Both the position numbers and the translations under genes were made by a program. Shown here one piece after another: positions 1 through 12,349 of a stretch of DNA of 64,000 bases. The stretch lies in assembly GCA_025716855.1 (NCBI GenBank), contig JAIXMQ010000052.1, positions 1 to 64,000 on the forward strand. The letters are read 5' to 3'. This DNA comes from Pilaira anomala (taxonomy: Eukaryota; Mucoromycota; Mucoromycetes; Mucorales; Mucoraceae). The notes beneath the pieces are model-generated. The model saw only the letters and a program-made list of their open reading frames with translations. It did no database searches and was not told where the DNA came from. Each line of letters opens with the position of its first letter. Within the stretch, counting starts at the first letter, position 1.

Positions 1-88
1 TTTTTATAGATGGATGGATACTTTCTAAAATAAAAAAATGCGGAGTTTCAAAAATTTTTTATAAAAGTGTTAAGAAAGCGAAAGAGCC

Positions 89-162
89 GCTCGCTTAGCT
101 CAGTTGGTTAGAGCGTGGTGCTAATAACGCCAAGGTCAACAGTTCGACCCTGTTAGTGAGCA
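89..162 (+). tRNA. tRNA-Ile (anticodon AAT, read as IAU)
   Basis: A complete 74-nt cloverleaf without an intron. The 7-bp acceptor stem pairs GCTCGCT (89-95) with AGTGAGC (155-161), with one G-T wobble, and A162 is the discriminator base. The anticodon stem TGGTG/CGCCA encloses the loop CTAATAA, giving anticodon AAT, which decodes isoleucine after A34-to-inosine editing. The D arm carries the usual TTAGCTCAGTTGGTTAGAG, doubling as the A box, and the T arm carries GTTCGACCC as the B box. CCA is not encoded, as is normal for eukaryotic nuclear tRNAs. A T-rich stretch soon after the gene is a plausible Pol III stop. Confidence 0.95.
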
Positions 163-291
163 ATCATTTCTTTTTGCTATTTTTCACCTTTTGGGGTGCG
201 TGTAGTCTGCTCAGATGCGATTGTTAAAAGTAGTGTTAGTTTTTGATAGTCTAAGTAGGTTGAAAGATACGGTGTATAAATTATAGTTCGT

Positions 292-328
292 GTGAGCACC
301 AGTTCCTGTTTTATAAGTAGAACGACTT
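292..328 (+). repeat. Direct repeat, copy A
   Basis: This stretch begins GTGAGCACCAGTTCCTGT and ends AACGACTT. The same string recurs at 728-763 with only a few differences in the middle. The copies lie 436 bp apart in the same orientation, in otherwise featureless DNA downstream of the tRNA. Possibly the ends of a degraded small element. Confidence 0.6.
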
Positions 329-727
329 AAAATATTATTATTTATATAATAAAAAAAGGATAAAAATTACAATGAACTATTAAGAAATTCAAGGGAATCG
401 ATTTTACAATTTAAAAGAAAAATATTATAAAAAGGATCAAATAGGTATTGATATGATAAATCTTTTAAGATTATTGAATAAAGTAAAAATTGATTGATTT
501 TATTGTAAGCGTCATTTTTGGGTTCTTATATATTTTTTTTAAAAGCGGGGAAATAATTAGGATAATCCTCTTCATGCATTTTCCGTAGGATGAAATTTCC
601 ATGGTATGGATATTCCGTCGCATGGATAATCCACAGAGAAAAAATTTAGAAAATAGAATTTGCAGTGTAACAGTAGTTTGTTCGTGGTTAAAGAAAAAGA
701 AGTTCGATAAAGAAAAAAAAGAGTTTC

Positions 728-763
728 GTGAGCACCAGTTCCTGTCGACAAGTGGAACGACTT
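728..763 (+). repeat. Direct repeat, copy B
   Basis: Second copy of the repeat at 292-328. In this copy the core is locally palindromic: GTTCC and GGAAC flank TGTCGACA. In copy A one base change (GTAGAAC for GTGGAAC) weakens that stem. Confidence 0.6.
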
Positions 764-1329
764 GATAAAGTAAAGTAAAAATAAGAAAATAGAGTTTTTA
801 AAAGTAAAATACAATGGAGAGTTTAATATCCAAGGGAATTCAAATGTAAGAAATAAAATAAAATATAATAAAAATAAGATATTATTATTAAATAAAATGA
901 AGTACAAAGGAGAAGGAAGGCTTAAACTGTTATTTTTTTTTATGATTTCAATTGTTTTACACAAAAAAAAAGAAATTTTTTAAAAGAGCATCACCGTTGT
1001 TAACGAGGATAGTCGTTGAGGGCAATAAATCAAATAAGGTTTAACAACAAAAATCCTCCCTTTTCTAAATCTACATGGAATAGTGGGTTTCAAATAAAAA
1101 AAAAACTTATGCTTATAGCAATTTTGGTTAAAAATTATAGCCAACAATGAGAGTAACAAGGATTTCTAATAGAAATGAAGATACTACATATTTCGATGCT
1201 TAATGTGACTATTGGTAAATTAATTATTTATTGTTTATTGGTATTAAAAATGTAAAAAAGACAAGAAAAGAAATGGGCAACAAGTCAAGACGATCAAAAC
1301 AAAAGTTACTTTCAAGTCTTTATCTATCA

Positions 1330-1852
1330 TCGAATTTGGCTGCAATGATGACTTGAACGCGATTCTTTACCCGAAATTTTATAACGTGATTATTAAGAAC
1401 TACATAAAGAAAATGATTGCATAAAATGTAATCAATGGTATCAATGCGATTATCAAAAAGTACAAGGCTAGAAAGTTTTTACTCAAGAGTGTTCCTCCTC
1501 CTACTGAGAAATGGCCCTATGTTCCTGAGAAGCTAAGAAAGCCAAGTTGAATCGTTTGGTAAGAGATTATAATGCCTTGGTCAAGTCTGAACTCAAGAAA
1601 AAGGTGCGTCATGCTGACCTCAAGTTTTTTGATCTTCATTCCTAGACTTCGGATGAATTGGCTCATCCTGAAAAGTTGGGTTTATTGACTACAAATGGCC
1701 CTTGTGATTGGGGACTTGGTAATACTACGGCTAATTGTGATGATCCAGAGAACCATTTCCTTTTTGACTCTTTCCATCCTGAAACCAAGGTTCATACGGC
1801 GTTAAGTGACATTTCTGTAGCCAAACTTAAGCATTTATATAACATAAAATAA
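1330..1852 (+). pseudogene. Decayed GDSL/SGNH esterase-lipase
   Basis: The C-terminal half of a fungal SGNH (GDSL) hydrolase can be read here but is broken. The readable parts run from a GCNDDLN block (block III-like, about 1340) through ILYPKFYNVIIKNY and INAIIKKYKARKFLLKSVPP to the C-terminal catalytic block FDSFHPETKVH at about 1770-1800, where Asp and His of the Ser-His-Asp triad would lie. The frame is broken by a stop near 1423, a frameshift near 1540, and a TAG near 1646. The N-terminal GDSL serine block was not found. The last 64 codons are still open. A relic of a secreted esterase gene; not expected to make an active enzyme. Confidence 0.75.
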
Positions 1853-2364
1853 AGTTTCTTTTGAAATAGTTTGCTTTATTTTTATTATTAACACTATTTT
1901 TCACCACGCAAAATACATTGAATGAGAGGGGGATTTTTTTTTTTCAATTGTGCTTTTTACTTTTCTTTTTCTGCAATTCACGATGTTTTGGAAAAGAGAG
2001 ATTCTGTCGTTTGAGAGATGACACTTCAAGCTTTTTTGAGTTATGTGAAAATAAAAAAACTGGAAGATTTTCTCCCTTGATGTACATAAACGAAGATACT
2101 AATAGGGAGTCAGTCTTGCAAGGATATGTACTTTCGCATCCACAGCCATTTCTCATACACATATCAATTTGTTGACTAATGATTAGAATAAAGAAAACAC
2201 TAAAATTATTAGATATGTAAAGAAAGTTTTTATGAAGGGAAATAATGTATAGATTTTTTTTGTTTTTTTTTAAAAAAATAATTACTATATAAAAGGGGGT
2301 GAGGGATTTGAATAAGGAAATAGATGTGGGGTGGGAAAGAAAAGTGATTAACTATATGTAGTTT
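1853..2364. other. Intergenic, T-rich
   Basis: This lies between the esterase relic and the 3' end of the CABLES-type gene. An 85-codon open frame at 1918-2175 starts with a Phe/Leu-rich stretch and has no family resemblance; I do not call it. G-rich clusters occur near 2297-2335. Confidence 0.5.
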
Positions 2365-4463
2365 TTAAACGGAAGTAGCAAGTGCAGAAGAAGTTGCAGT
2401 ACCAACGATTTCGTAACCACCGTCAACAATTTTATAAAAAGGTTCAGTGCCAAGGTATTCTTCAATGCATTCGAATTCTAACAGAAAAAAAAAAAAAAAA
2501 AAAAAGCCGTAAATAACCAGACATTACTACAATTATTCAGTGTAATTTTACCCAAAGATCGGAAAATTTTGTTGAAATGAGGCATAAATTCACAAAGAGG
2601 AACATAAAGATTGAAATCCAAGTCAGCAAAAACAGCAAATTCATAATCTAAAACTTCCTTTGGGGTCACGTTCAATTCATTCTGAATTGTCTAAATTTTT
2701 GGGTAACAAAATAAACAAAACTAGAGCTATATATTATACATTTTGTTTAATCAACTTACTTCCAATAATGTTTTAAACCAAGCACCTTTGGGTTCGTTTA
2801 TTTTAGTAGCCAAGAATAAACAACAAGCTATTATATAACCAAAGTTTAATATCTAAAAAAAAAAAGTTAATCAAATTCTTTTTAATTTACCTGCTATCAG
2901 TTTTCGATTTTGTTTATTTACAATGTGCTTTTGTATCAATTTTTCAAAGTAAACAAAAGCGTGAGAAACACTAGAAATTTCGAGATCCATGGTTCTTCCA
3001 ATATTTAGTAATCGAGACTTTACAGTATTGATTTTTGTTAATGTAATTTCTAATGGTATTTCAGGATGTGATTTACGGAATTTCTCATTTAATTCCTTCC
3101 GTCTGTTACTGTTATTAGTAGTAGAGGACCTTAAATCAGATAATGTCTAAATATATATAAAAAGAACTGGTTAGTAGTTCTTTCCCGCCCCTTGATTTGG
3201 ATGTACCTGAGAACTAAGTAAATCATTCGGTTCGAGTGTAGTATCGTCATCCAAATAATATGGGTCATATGAAGTTAATGGTTGTTTTGGAGATAATGGA
3301 ATAACTGAAGAAGTTTCATCACTACTACTACTGTTGTTTACAATTGGAGTTAAGAAGTGGCCATAAGATAAGACTTTACGATGTTTTTGTTGCATATTTG
3401 ATAAATGTTGATGACTGTAATAAGATATATATATATATATATATATAAAAAAGATTAGTAAAAATGTAACTATTGTGAGAGGGGAACTTGATTTTTATAT
3501 TTACAAGTAACTTTGAAAATGACTATGATGATTATGATAATAATCAGATCTTCTTCTTGGTTGTCTTATAATTCCTTTATAATAACGAAATACGGACATA
3601 AAACTCATTGAGGACGTTCCTGTTTCAGACTTTTTTTTTTTTTGTTTTTGTGATGAATTTTTGTTATAAAAACTTTTTAGTTCTTAATATATATAAATAC
3701 ACAAAGAAAGTATATTAAAAAAGAAATATTGGGTATACATTTTTAATATTATTCTCTTGTTGATGATCTGATCTTTTTTTAACTTTTTCGGAAGCAATAG
3801 GACGTTCACTATCTTCTCTAGTTAACTTATATTGATGTATGACTTCAGAAGAAGCAGAGCTACTACTTGATAGACGACGATGGTAATGAAAACTATCAGA
3901 GGTTGATTCTCTTCTCAACCTTCTCTTTTCGGCGGGTATGATAGGTGGACTAATCGAATTATTACCTGATACTGGTTCTGTCACACATGAATTAGAACCG
4001 CGTGAAGTTGTTGTATCAATTCTTAACGAGATTGGTGTGAGTTCATTACAAGTTGAATTAGAATCTGAAGAATTGACTGAAATCCCTAAAAAAAAAAAAA
4101 AAAAAAAAGTGAAGCAGTTAAAATACGGTTCCCACAAAAAAAAAAAAAAAAAAAAAAAAAACTATTGCGAAAAAAAAAGTTTTCCCCTTTTTTTCTGAAG
4201 AAAAAGAAACCTTTTATTGCAGTATCGTTTGTTACGGATAAAGTGCCATATCGAGTAAGGGTTGGTTTGACAGTATGAGTTGTATTAGGAATATTTTGAT
4301 AAGACGATTGTTGAGTTGTAGTGGGTGATTCTACCATAGTTTCTGTTATGGTAGATATAGGTCTAATTTCATGTTCATTACCAAGTGTGATATTCGAAAG
4401 AAATGATAATGCGGATTGTCTCGAATTATTCCGTTTTGACTGTCGTCGTTTTGTAGTTCCCAT
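2365..4463 (-). CDS. CABLES-type cyclin-box protein
   Basis: A multi-exon gene read from ATG at 4463 to TAA at 2365. The long N-terminal part is Ser/Thr/Arg-rich and probably disordered, with a poly-Ser stretch and several RRxS-like sites. The C-terminal part is a cyclin box of the CDK5/ABL1-substrate (CABLES) type. It shows the hallmark VYFEKLIQKHIVNKQNRKL (about 2920-2960), then ACCLFLATKINEPK, LDYEFAVFADLDFNLYVP and LPHF-like FMPHFNKIFRSL. CABLES proteins link CDKs to kinases in animals; in a fungus the partner is unknown, and I infer a CDK- or kinase-binding regulator. Introns contain long T runs on the coding strand, for example opposite 2481-2503 and 4136-4160. Exon borders in the N-terminal half are uncertain. 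Confidence 0.8.
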
Positions 4464-5863
4464 ATATAACGCGCTTATAAGGAATGTTTTAGTTCAGTAA
4501 AGGGTTTCTTCTTTTTTTAAAAAAAAAAGACGCACTTGTTTTTTTAATGAAAAAAGAAAAAAAAAAAAACAAGTGGACTTCAAGAAGAAGAAGGAAAAAA
4601 AAAAAAAAAAGGTTTAAAAAGAGAAAGAAAAAAAAAAAAAGGTCTCTCATGCTCTTTATATTTTATTTTTCCTTTTGTGTGCCCTCAAATGAATGACGTA
4701 AAATTACATTGTAACATACAATATACACAGTCTCACACCATAGTTTTTTTTTTATTACAAAAACCAGCTTCTAACCAGCCGAGAGTATATGTATATCAAT
4801 TGAACAAATGATAAAAGTCTTGTGAAGAAGATATAATTATACATTAACCCTGTGATGCACACACTTTTACGATAAGATCAAAGCCAATGCATAAGGATAT
4901 ATTTATACAGATTAGCTTTTTTGTTTATTCTTCTACGCCCTTTTTTTTTTTACGCCTAAATCCTGCCGCTTCAGAATTAAAAAAAAAAAAAAAAAAAAAG
5001 CTTAAACCACGTGATTAAAAATTGAGTTGTTGTAGATAAGAATGACTATATACCTAAACAGAGTTAAACCAAGTGGCTTTGACAAGTAAGTTTCTTCACT
5101 GTATCTATAAAAGATAATCAGATCTTTATTCGTCTCAAAATTCGATGATGAGCCAAAAAGACATTTTAGAAGAGCATTTATAATAATAAGTAATTTTAAG
5201 CAACGATAATCATTCAAAGACGCGTGGTATCACAGGTGGCAAAAAAAAGAAAAAAAGTACGCATAAATAACTGTACTACCAATCACGAAAAAAAAAAGGT
5301 ATTTCGCGTTTCTTCCAAGCACTTTAAAAGACCGCAAAAAGTGGGTATTATAGCGTTAATGCACAGTATCCTTTGGTTTCTTCATACATTTGTTAGCTTT
5401 GTCATAATTAATTTTTTAATAGTAGACGATTTAGATATAAAATACATATATGATGAGAACAACAATTTATTTATTTTAGGAGCTAAAGTTACGTTCCGGG
5501 TTTCTCTAGTTCCTCATAATCTCAGCAGTAACAATTTTCCACTTTATCAAAAATGAGAAGCTCTCTTGTAAGTATCAATTCCAAAGTCAATATTATCAAT
5601 GTTTTTTCATCTCAAGTGTAAATCCGGAAACATCATTTTTTAATGTATTCTCCTTGATTTTACAGGCTAAATTGAATGCTCTCAAAAAAAAAAAAAAAAA
5701 AAAAAGAATTAGAACCGCCGTAATGCATTTTAGTATTCCAAATATAGATAATTGTGACGAAACTAGATACTAAAAAAGCAAATCTGATAGAATATAAAAA
5801 CAAGCATATTTTCTTATCTCTTTCCTTTTTCTTTTCTCTTTGATATTTTATTATAAAGAAAAA
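4464..5863. other. Intergenic region with homopolymer runs
   Basis: Divergent promoter region between the CABLES-type gene and the aldo/keto reductase. It is rich in A and T runs (4556-4640, 4981-4999, 5683-5705). A 110-codon open frame at 5224-5556 has no family resemblance and atypical composition, so it is not called. C/T-rich sequence directly precedes the reductase ATG (5820-5845). Confidence 0.5.
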
Positions 5864-7091
5864 ATGACAGAATTAAGTACACTTCCCAAGATGCAATATG
5901 TTCGTTTTGGTAACACTGGCTTACGCGTAAGTTTTCATCCTTCCCTTACAACTGGTGGTGACACTAAAAAAAAAAAAAAAAAAAAGTTAGACTTACCAAT
6001 TTATTTTTTTCACACACTAGGTATCTCGGTTTGCTTTAGGATGTATGTCTTATGGCTCATCCAAATGGCAAGCTTGGGTCAAAGATGAAGAAGAATCTAT
6101 TCATTTAATCGGTAAAGCATATGAAGCCGGTATTAACTTTTTCGATACAGCCGATGCTTACTCTAACGGTGAAAGTGAACGCGTACTTGGTAAGGCTATC
6201 AAGAAATTTAATATGCCTCGATCCCGTATTGTGATTGCTACCAAATTATTTTACTCGGTGGTACCCGATGATATCGGATCCAATTTTCTCGGCAAGGAAA
6301 TGGAAGGAGAGCCAGAATTTGTTAATTCATATGGGTTATCACGTAAACATATCTTTGATGCGGTAGATGCCTCTTTAAAGCGATTGGATGTAGATTATAT
6401 TGATTTATATCAAATTCATCGATTTGATCATGTAAGAATATTTCTGAAATGATTTTTCATGTTTTAGCTGACCTTTTTCTTTTTCTTCTTCTTCTTCTTC
6501 TTCTTCTTTAAGAGTACTCCAATTGAAGAAACCATGGAAGCTTTAAATGATTTGGTTCGATCCGGAAAAGTACGTTATATCGGTTGCTCTTCTTGTTACG
6601 CTTGGGAGTTCCAAAAGGCCAATGCAATTGCAGAAAAGAAGGGATGGGCAAAATTCTCTAGTATGCAAAATCTTTACAACTTGATCTATCGTGAAGAAGA
6701 ACGAGAAATGATTCCTTATTGTCTTGATCAAGGAATTGCTTCTATTCATTGGTCACCTTTAGCAAGAGGTCTCTTGGCTGGTAAGAATCGAACTTCTGTT
6801 CGTACCGAAAGTGACCGTGGTATAAATCTTTTCTTTGCAAAGAAGGAAAGTGCAAATAATGATTTGATTATCGATCGTGTTATTGAGATTGCAGAGAAAT
6901 TGGGACATACACCTGCTCAGGTGTCTTTGGCTTGGATGTTGACTAAGGAGCATGTAACTTCACCTATTGTGGGTGTCAGTAACGAGAAAAATTTGTATGA
7001 TGTGATTCGATCTCTCGATGTAAAATTAAATGAAGAAGATGTCAAGTATTTGGAAGAACCTTATATTCCTCGTAACGTGATCCCTATGTAA
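5864..7091 (+). CDS. Aldo/keto reductase (NADPH-dependent, YajO/AKR9-like)
   Basis: Three exons, 5864-5926, 6021-6431 and 6513-7091, give 350 aa with frame kept at both introns. It is a full-length TIM-barrel aldo/keto reductase. The catalytic tetrad is visible: Asp and Tyr in FFDTADAYSNGESERVLG, Lys in IATKLF, His in LYQIHRFD. The cofactor end is also present, with SPLARGLLAG and PIVGVSNEKNL. The group reduces aldehydes and ketones with NADPH; the substrate cannot be told. Intron 2 ends in a long CTT microsatellite that serves as its polypyrimidine tract. The start is fixed by the first ATG before the conserved QYVRFGNTGLRVS. A decayed copy of this gene follows at 7600-8260. Confidence 0.92.
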
Positions 7092-7599
7092 TTTTTTTCT
7101 AAATAAATAAGAATCAATGAATGCGACAATTTCATAATAGCATATATTTTAACATTATTGTAATTGCGTAAGGCTAGCTAGGTTATTAGGTAGTTTTCAT
7201 TACATACAACGCTATTAAGTGTAACGAGAAATAAATTCGATTGTCTTGATTATTAAATGCGCGTGGTTATGTATGTTCCCAGCAGCAGTCAAATAATTCG
7301 GTTGTACGTAGTAGTATAACATTTTGTTCACTCTTGTTATCTGGAGAGTAGCACAATATGTTACTGCCTTAGTTTATAAATAAGTATCAAGCTCAATTGC
7401 AATAAACATATAAGCCCTTTCATCCCTTTAAATTTTATTTTTATTTTTAAAAGTCTAGTTGAAGAGTCGAATGGAAATATTAATAGTCAAGAGTAGATTA
7501 TATAGCAATAACATTTATAAGATTGATAGGTAGGGTCATACTACATCAATAATACTTTGAAAAAATAAATAAATAGTAGAATCATCAAAAGTTACAAAA
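7092..7599. other. Spacer between reductase and its decayed copy
   Basis: 3' flank of the reductase, AT-rich, with no ORF or RNA gene seen. Confidence 0.5.
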
Positions 7600-8260
7600 A
7601 TGAAACATGTTTTGTCTTTGTGAAATAGGATTACGAGTAAGTTTTTATATTAAACATAAGATAGTTGAAGAGGTTGTCAGAACTCAAAAGATGTATAGAT
7701 CTCTCGTTTTGCGTAAGAATGCATGTTGTATTGTTCATCCTTAGGTTAAGAATAAAGAAGAGTCTCTTGATTTAATAGGAAAAGCGGCATTAATTTTCTT
7801 TAATACAGCCAATGTTTATTCTTTCAGATAAAGTTACGCTTGGCAATTTCAAAAGGCAAATGATATTGCAGAAAGGAATGGCCATTGGGTAGACTAAATT
7901 CTCTCTTATGAAAACTATTAATTTATTATATCCTGAAGAAGATAGTGGTATTGTATCGATTCCCTTTTTTTTTTTTTTTCATCATTAGCATGAGGGCATT
8001 TGTTAAAAGTCAACATACATTTAAGATCTGAAACGCAATCCAGAGAATGAGAATGAAAATGATGACATGAATGGTATGAAGTAGCAAAAAAAAAAAAAGA
8101 AAAAAAAAATGTCGGGAAATTCACCTACTCAAGTTGTTGCTTTAGCTTGGATGTTGACAAAAGATTATATTACATCACCTATTATTGGGATTAGTAGAGA
8201 TAATATTATTGGGTCACATGAAGTTGAATTAAGTGAAGTTCTTGAAGGAGAAGAGTAGTA
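7600..8260 (+). pseudogene. Decayed tandem copy of the aldo/keto reductase
   Basis: Scattered blocks match the upstream reductase in the same order. The first block starts at ATG 7600 and reaches GGATTACGAGTAAGTTT, which matches the end of exon 1 plus its 5' splice site (TTACGCGTAAGTTT at 5921). Next come EESLDLIGKA (about 7760), FNTANVYSF with the Asp lost (about 7800), YAWQFQKANDIAE (about 7840) and SPTQVVALAWMLTKDYITSPIIG (about 8120-8195). Most of the middle is gone and replaced by sequence flanked by T and A runs (7963-8110). Stops and frameshifts interrupt every block. Retention of the intron donor shows a DNA-level tandem duplication rather than a retrocopy. Confidence 0.85.
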
Positions 8261-9097
8261 TGTACTTTGAAACATGGTCGTTACAAAGTAAATTCCTCCC
8301 ACCCCCTTTCTCTCTCTCACTTCCTCTTTTTAAGCACTAGTTTCTTGTATGTAGTAAAGAGATAAACGATTAAAATTCTATTTTGTTCTTAATTTTAGTT
8401 TTATCAGTGGAATTAAACGGAACAATATAATAACCTTTTCTTTTTTCGTGGTGAATGTAAACAAAGCAGTAAAATATTTGCTCTCTCCTATAATAGACCT
8501 ACATATCAGTGACATTGCTATTCTTAACATAAATTAAATTATTATAACTATAAATTTAAAACTCTAAATTGACCACTTTGTGTATATTATAATTACTGAA
8601 TACAATATGAATTTAAAAATAGATTATATCATACCTTATCTAAAAAAAATAATGACATATATCATTCATTTAAAGTCAGAAAACTAAATATAAAACTGCT
8701 GTAAAGAATATACAATGACGCGTTTCACTTTTCATAGTTCCTTTTTACGGAGATCAGCGCGATCAAATGACACCAATGTAATCACTTTCGTTGCCTATAT
8801 GTCAAAATGTGTATACACAATAAATGAAAAATACAAACTCGTGGAGAGAAAAAAAACAAAGATAACTTACCTTATAAGGAAGTCGCTCTGTTGCATTATT
8901 TGTAAAAAGTCTCACTTTTGTGAGAGAGAGAACAGAAAAAATAATCCTTTTACTTCTTTTTTTCACCGATCATTTAGCAGTCCGTTTTTTTTTTTTTTTT
9001 TCTTTAGCTTTTTTTTTTTCTATTTGACGTATCTCTTTCTTTCTTTCTTTCTTTCACTTTACATTTTTATTTTCTAAAGAAACAAACTACAAGAAAG
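8261..9097. promoter_or_regulatory. Upstream region of the PKA catalytic subunit gene
   Basis: No gene is supported; the 120-codon frame at 8715-9077 ends in Phe-rich low complexity. Pyrimidine-rich blocks (8985-9060, including a CTTT microsatellite at about 9034-9055) lie directly before the start codon, a usual place for a fungal core promoter and transcription start. Confidence 0.45.
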
Positions 9098-10783
<1,686 letters not shown>

Positions 10784-12349
10784 TTTTTACACGTTTGAAT
10801 TTAATAATACATAACAATATGTAATAAAGTTTTTTTTTTTCTTTTTTTTTTTTTAATGCATGCATGGATAACAATAGAACAATGAAATTAAATTTTTATT
10901 GAGTAACGATAAAAAGAGATAAGAGAATCATACTTGAGGATTTTTCATGATTGTCATGATGCTTTTATTTTAAGGTGGGACTTCATCATCACAGCCAATC
11001 AAATATATGTCTAAACACTCATTTAAAAGAACACTTACAAAATATTCAGTATAATACATCATAGTATAATGGGAGGGGAGGGGGGGGGGGACTTCAGGAA
11101 ATTAAATGTTTATGGCGAATGATAAATCTTATGTGAACTACCTAAGAAGACCTCATCAACGATAAACAACCCAAAGGATATTGCCAGTAGAGAATTGTAT
11201 GTACATACAACCGTTGACATTATTATTTAGTCCTAGCTCTGTAATCTAACAAGCATGTCTTTGTTTGATCTCCTCAGTTCCAACTTGATTTGATAAAAGC
11301 AGTTTATAACCTTCATAAAATCATTTGCAATCTTCCCAAAAGGATGAATCAAGTAAGAAGAGTAATTTTAGATTTATTCTTATTTATAATTTTTATAACA
11401 CTTTAGAGCCCATGATGACATCTGTATTTTGGCATGAAAATCAATGATTTCTTCATTAATATGTTAACAAAAGGCTGTTAATTGCTGATTTTAAGTTGAG
11501 AAATGAGGTAAAGCTCCTCAACTAATAAGAAAAAATATCACATTGTGTCATCACTACTATTTTATGAGAATATACGATTTTAGTTAAGAGAAGTGCATGT
11601 CTAGACAACAAAAAGGAGATAAACTACTTGAATGAACGCATCAGGAAAGAAAAGGATATATGAAGTCTATTTGCCATGCTCAAAGGTTTGACGTTGTAAA
11701 AAAGAATCTTTGTATCTATTTTTTGGCTTTGTTTTTTTTTCATACGTCTTAAAACAAGTCTCTAATCGTATACGTCCCATCACGACTGTATCAGGCGAAG
11801 ATGAAGTGTAGCTGTGTGTTTAGCTCTTTTACAATCTATTCTGTTTTACATATCCGAGCTGGATTGTTGTTTAAAAGATGTGACACAGTGTATTAATGCA
11901 TTTCACTGTAGAGAAACATCTATGTTATCGATGAACTCATGGGTGTTATAATAATATCACTGCCATAATGACTAACAACTTGATCGCTGTGATATTATGA
12001 CTAACAATTCTTCACCATGACATTTACATTGTAGTAATAACTGGAAATACTAAAATACTATAAATACTAATCTCAGAATTCTATCAAATAAGCATTATCT
12101 TCACTTTTATCTGAAGGTCTATTCACAAGTTTATTGAAAATAAATATATTTATTTTATCACTCTTTGACATCATATCGAATTGACGTTTCATAGATGTAA
12201 ATGTAAAGTTTTTATTTTATTATAATCTTTAGAAACGGTACATACATGTAATTTATTTCATTGAGTCATAGGTGCATTTAAAATGATTTAGAGAATACTT
12301 GAGTACAGAAGAATAGGATATTCATTATCATCATATAAAATTAGTAAAT
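10784..12349. other. Intergenic, about 1.6 kb, no gene seen
   Basis: No ORF with protein-like composition. T-rich 3' flank of the kinase (10829-10855), an isolated G-run (11071-11090) and a small inverted repeat (ATAATATCAC at 11951 with GTGATATTAT at 11989) are the only structures noted. Confidence 0.5.
11071..11090 (+). repeat. G-run with G-quadruplex potential
   Basis: Three, four and eleven consecutive G separated by single A. In a genome this AT-rich such a run is exceptional. It could form a G-quadruplex on the + strand, or a C-rich structure on the other. It lies about 290 bp past the kinase stop codon. Confidence 0.7.

Larger units (their letters stand above)
163..1329. other. Intergenic, AT-rich, no recognisable gene
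   Basis: I see no supportable gene. Open frames here are low-complexity and Phe/Leu/Asn-rich, as expected from AT-rich noncoding DNA. The only structure noted is a 36-37 bp direct repeat at 292-328 and 728-763, listed separately. Confidence 0.6.

Noticed and set aside
572..964. 130-codon minus-strand open frame
   Set aside because: Phe/Leu/Ile-rich low complexity typical of AT-rich noncoding DNA; no motif, no splice context.
1918..2175. 85-codon frame with an apparent N-terminal hydrophobic stretch
   Set aside because: The hydrophobic part comes from a T-run; no homology recognised and the opposite strand is equally open.
5224..5556. 110-codon frame upstream of the reductase
   Set aside because: Lys-rich start from A runs, no family resemblance, lies in a promoter region.
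8715..9077. 120-codon frame before PKA
   Set aside because: Ends in a Phe/Ser run made by a CTTT/T tract; most likely the PKA promoter and 5' UTR.
11951..11998. 10-bp inverted repeat ATAATATCAC/GTGATATTAT
   Set aside because: A short AT-rich palindrome of this size is expected by chance at this composition; no further support.
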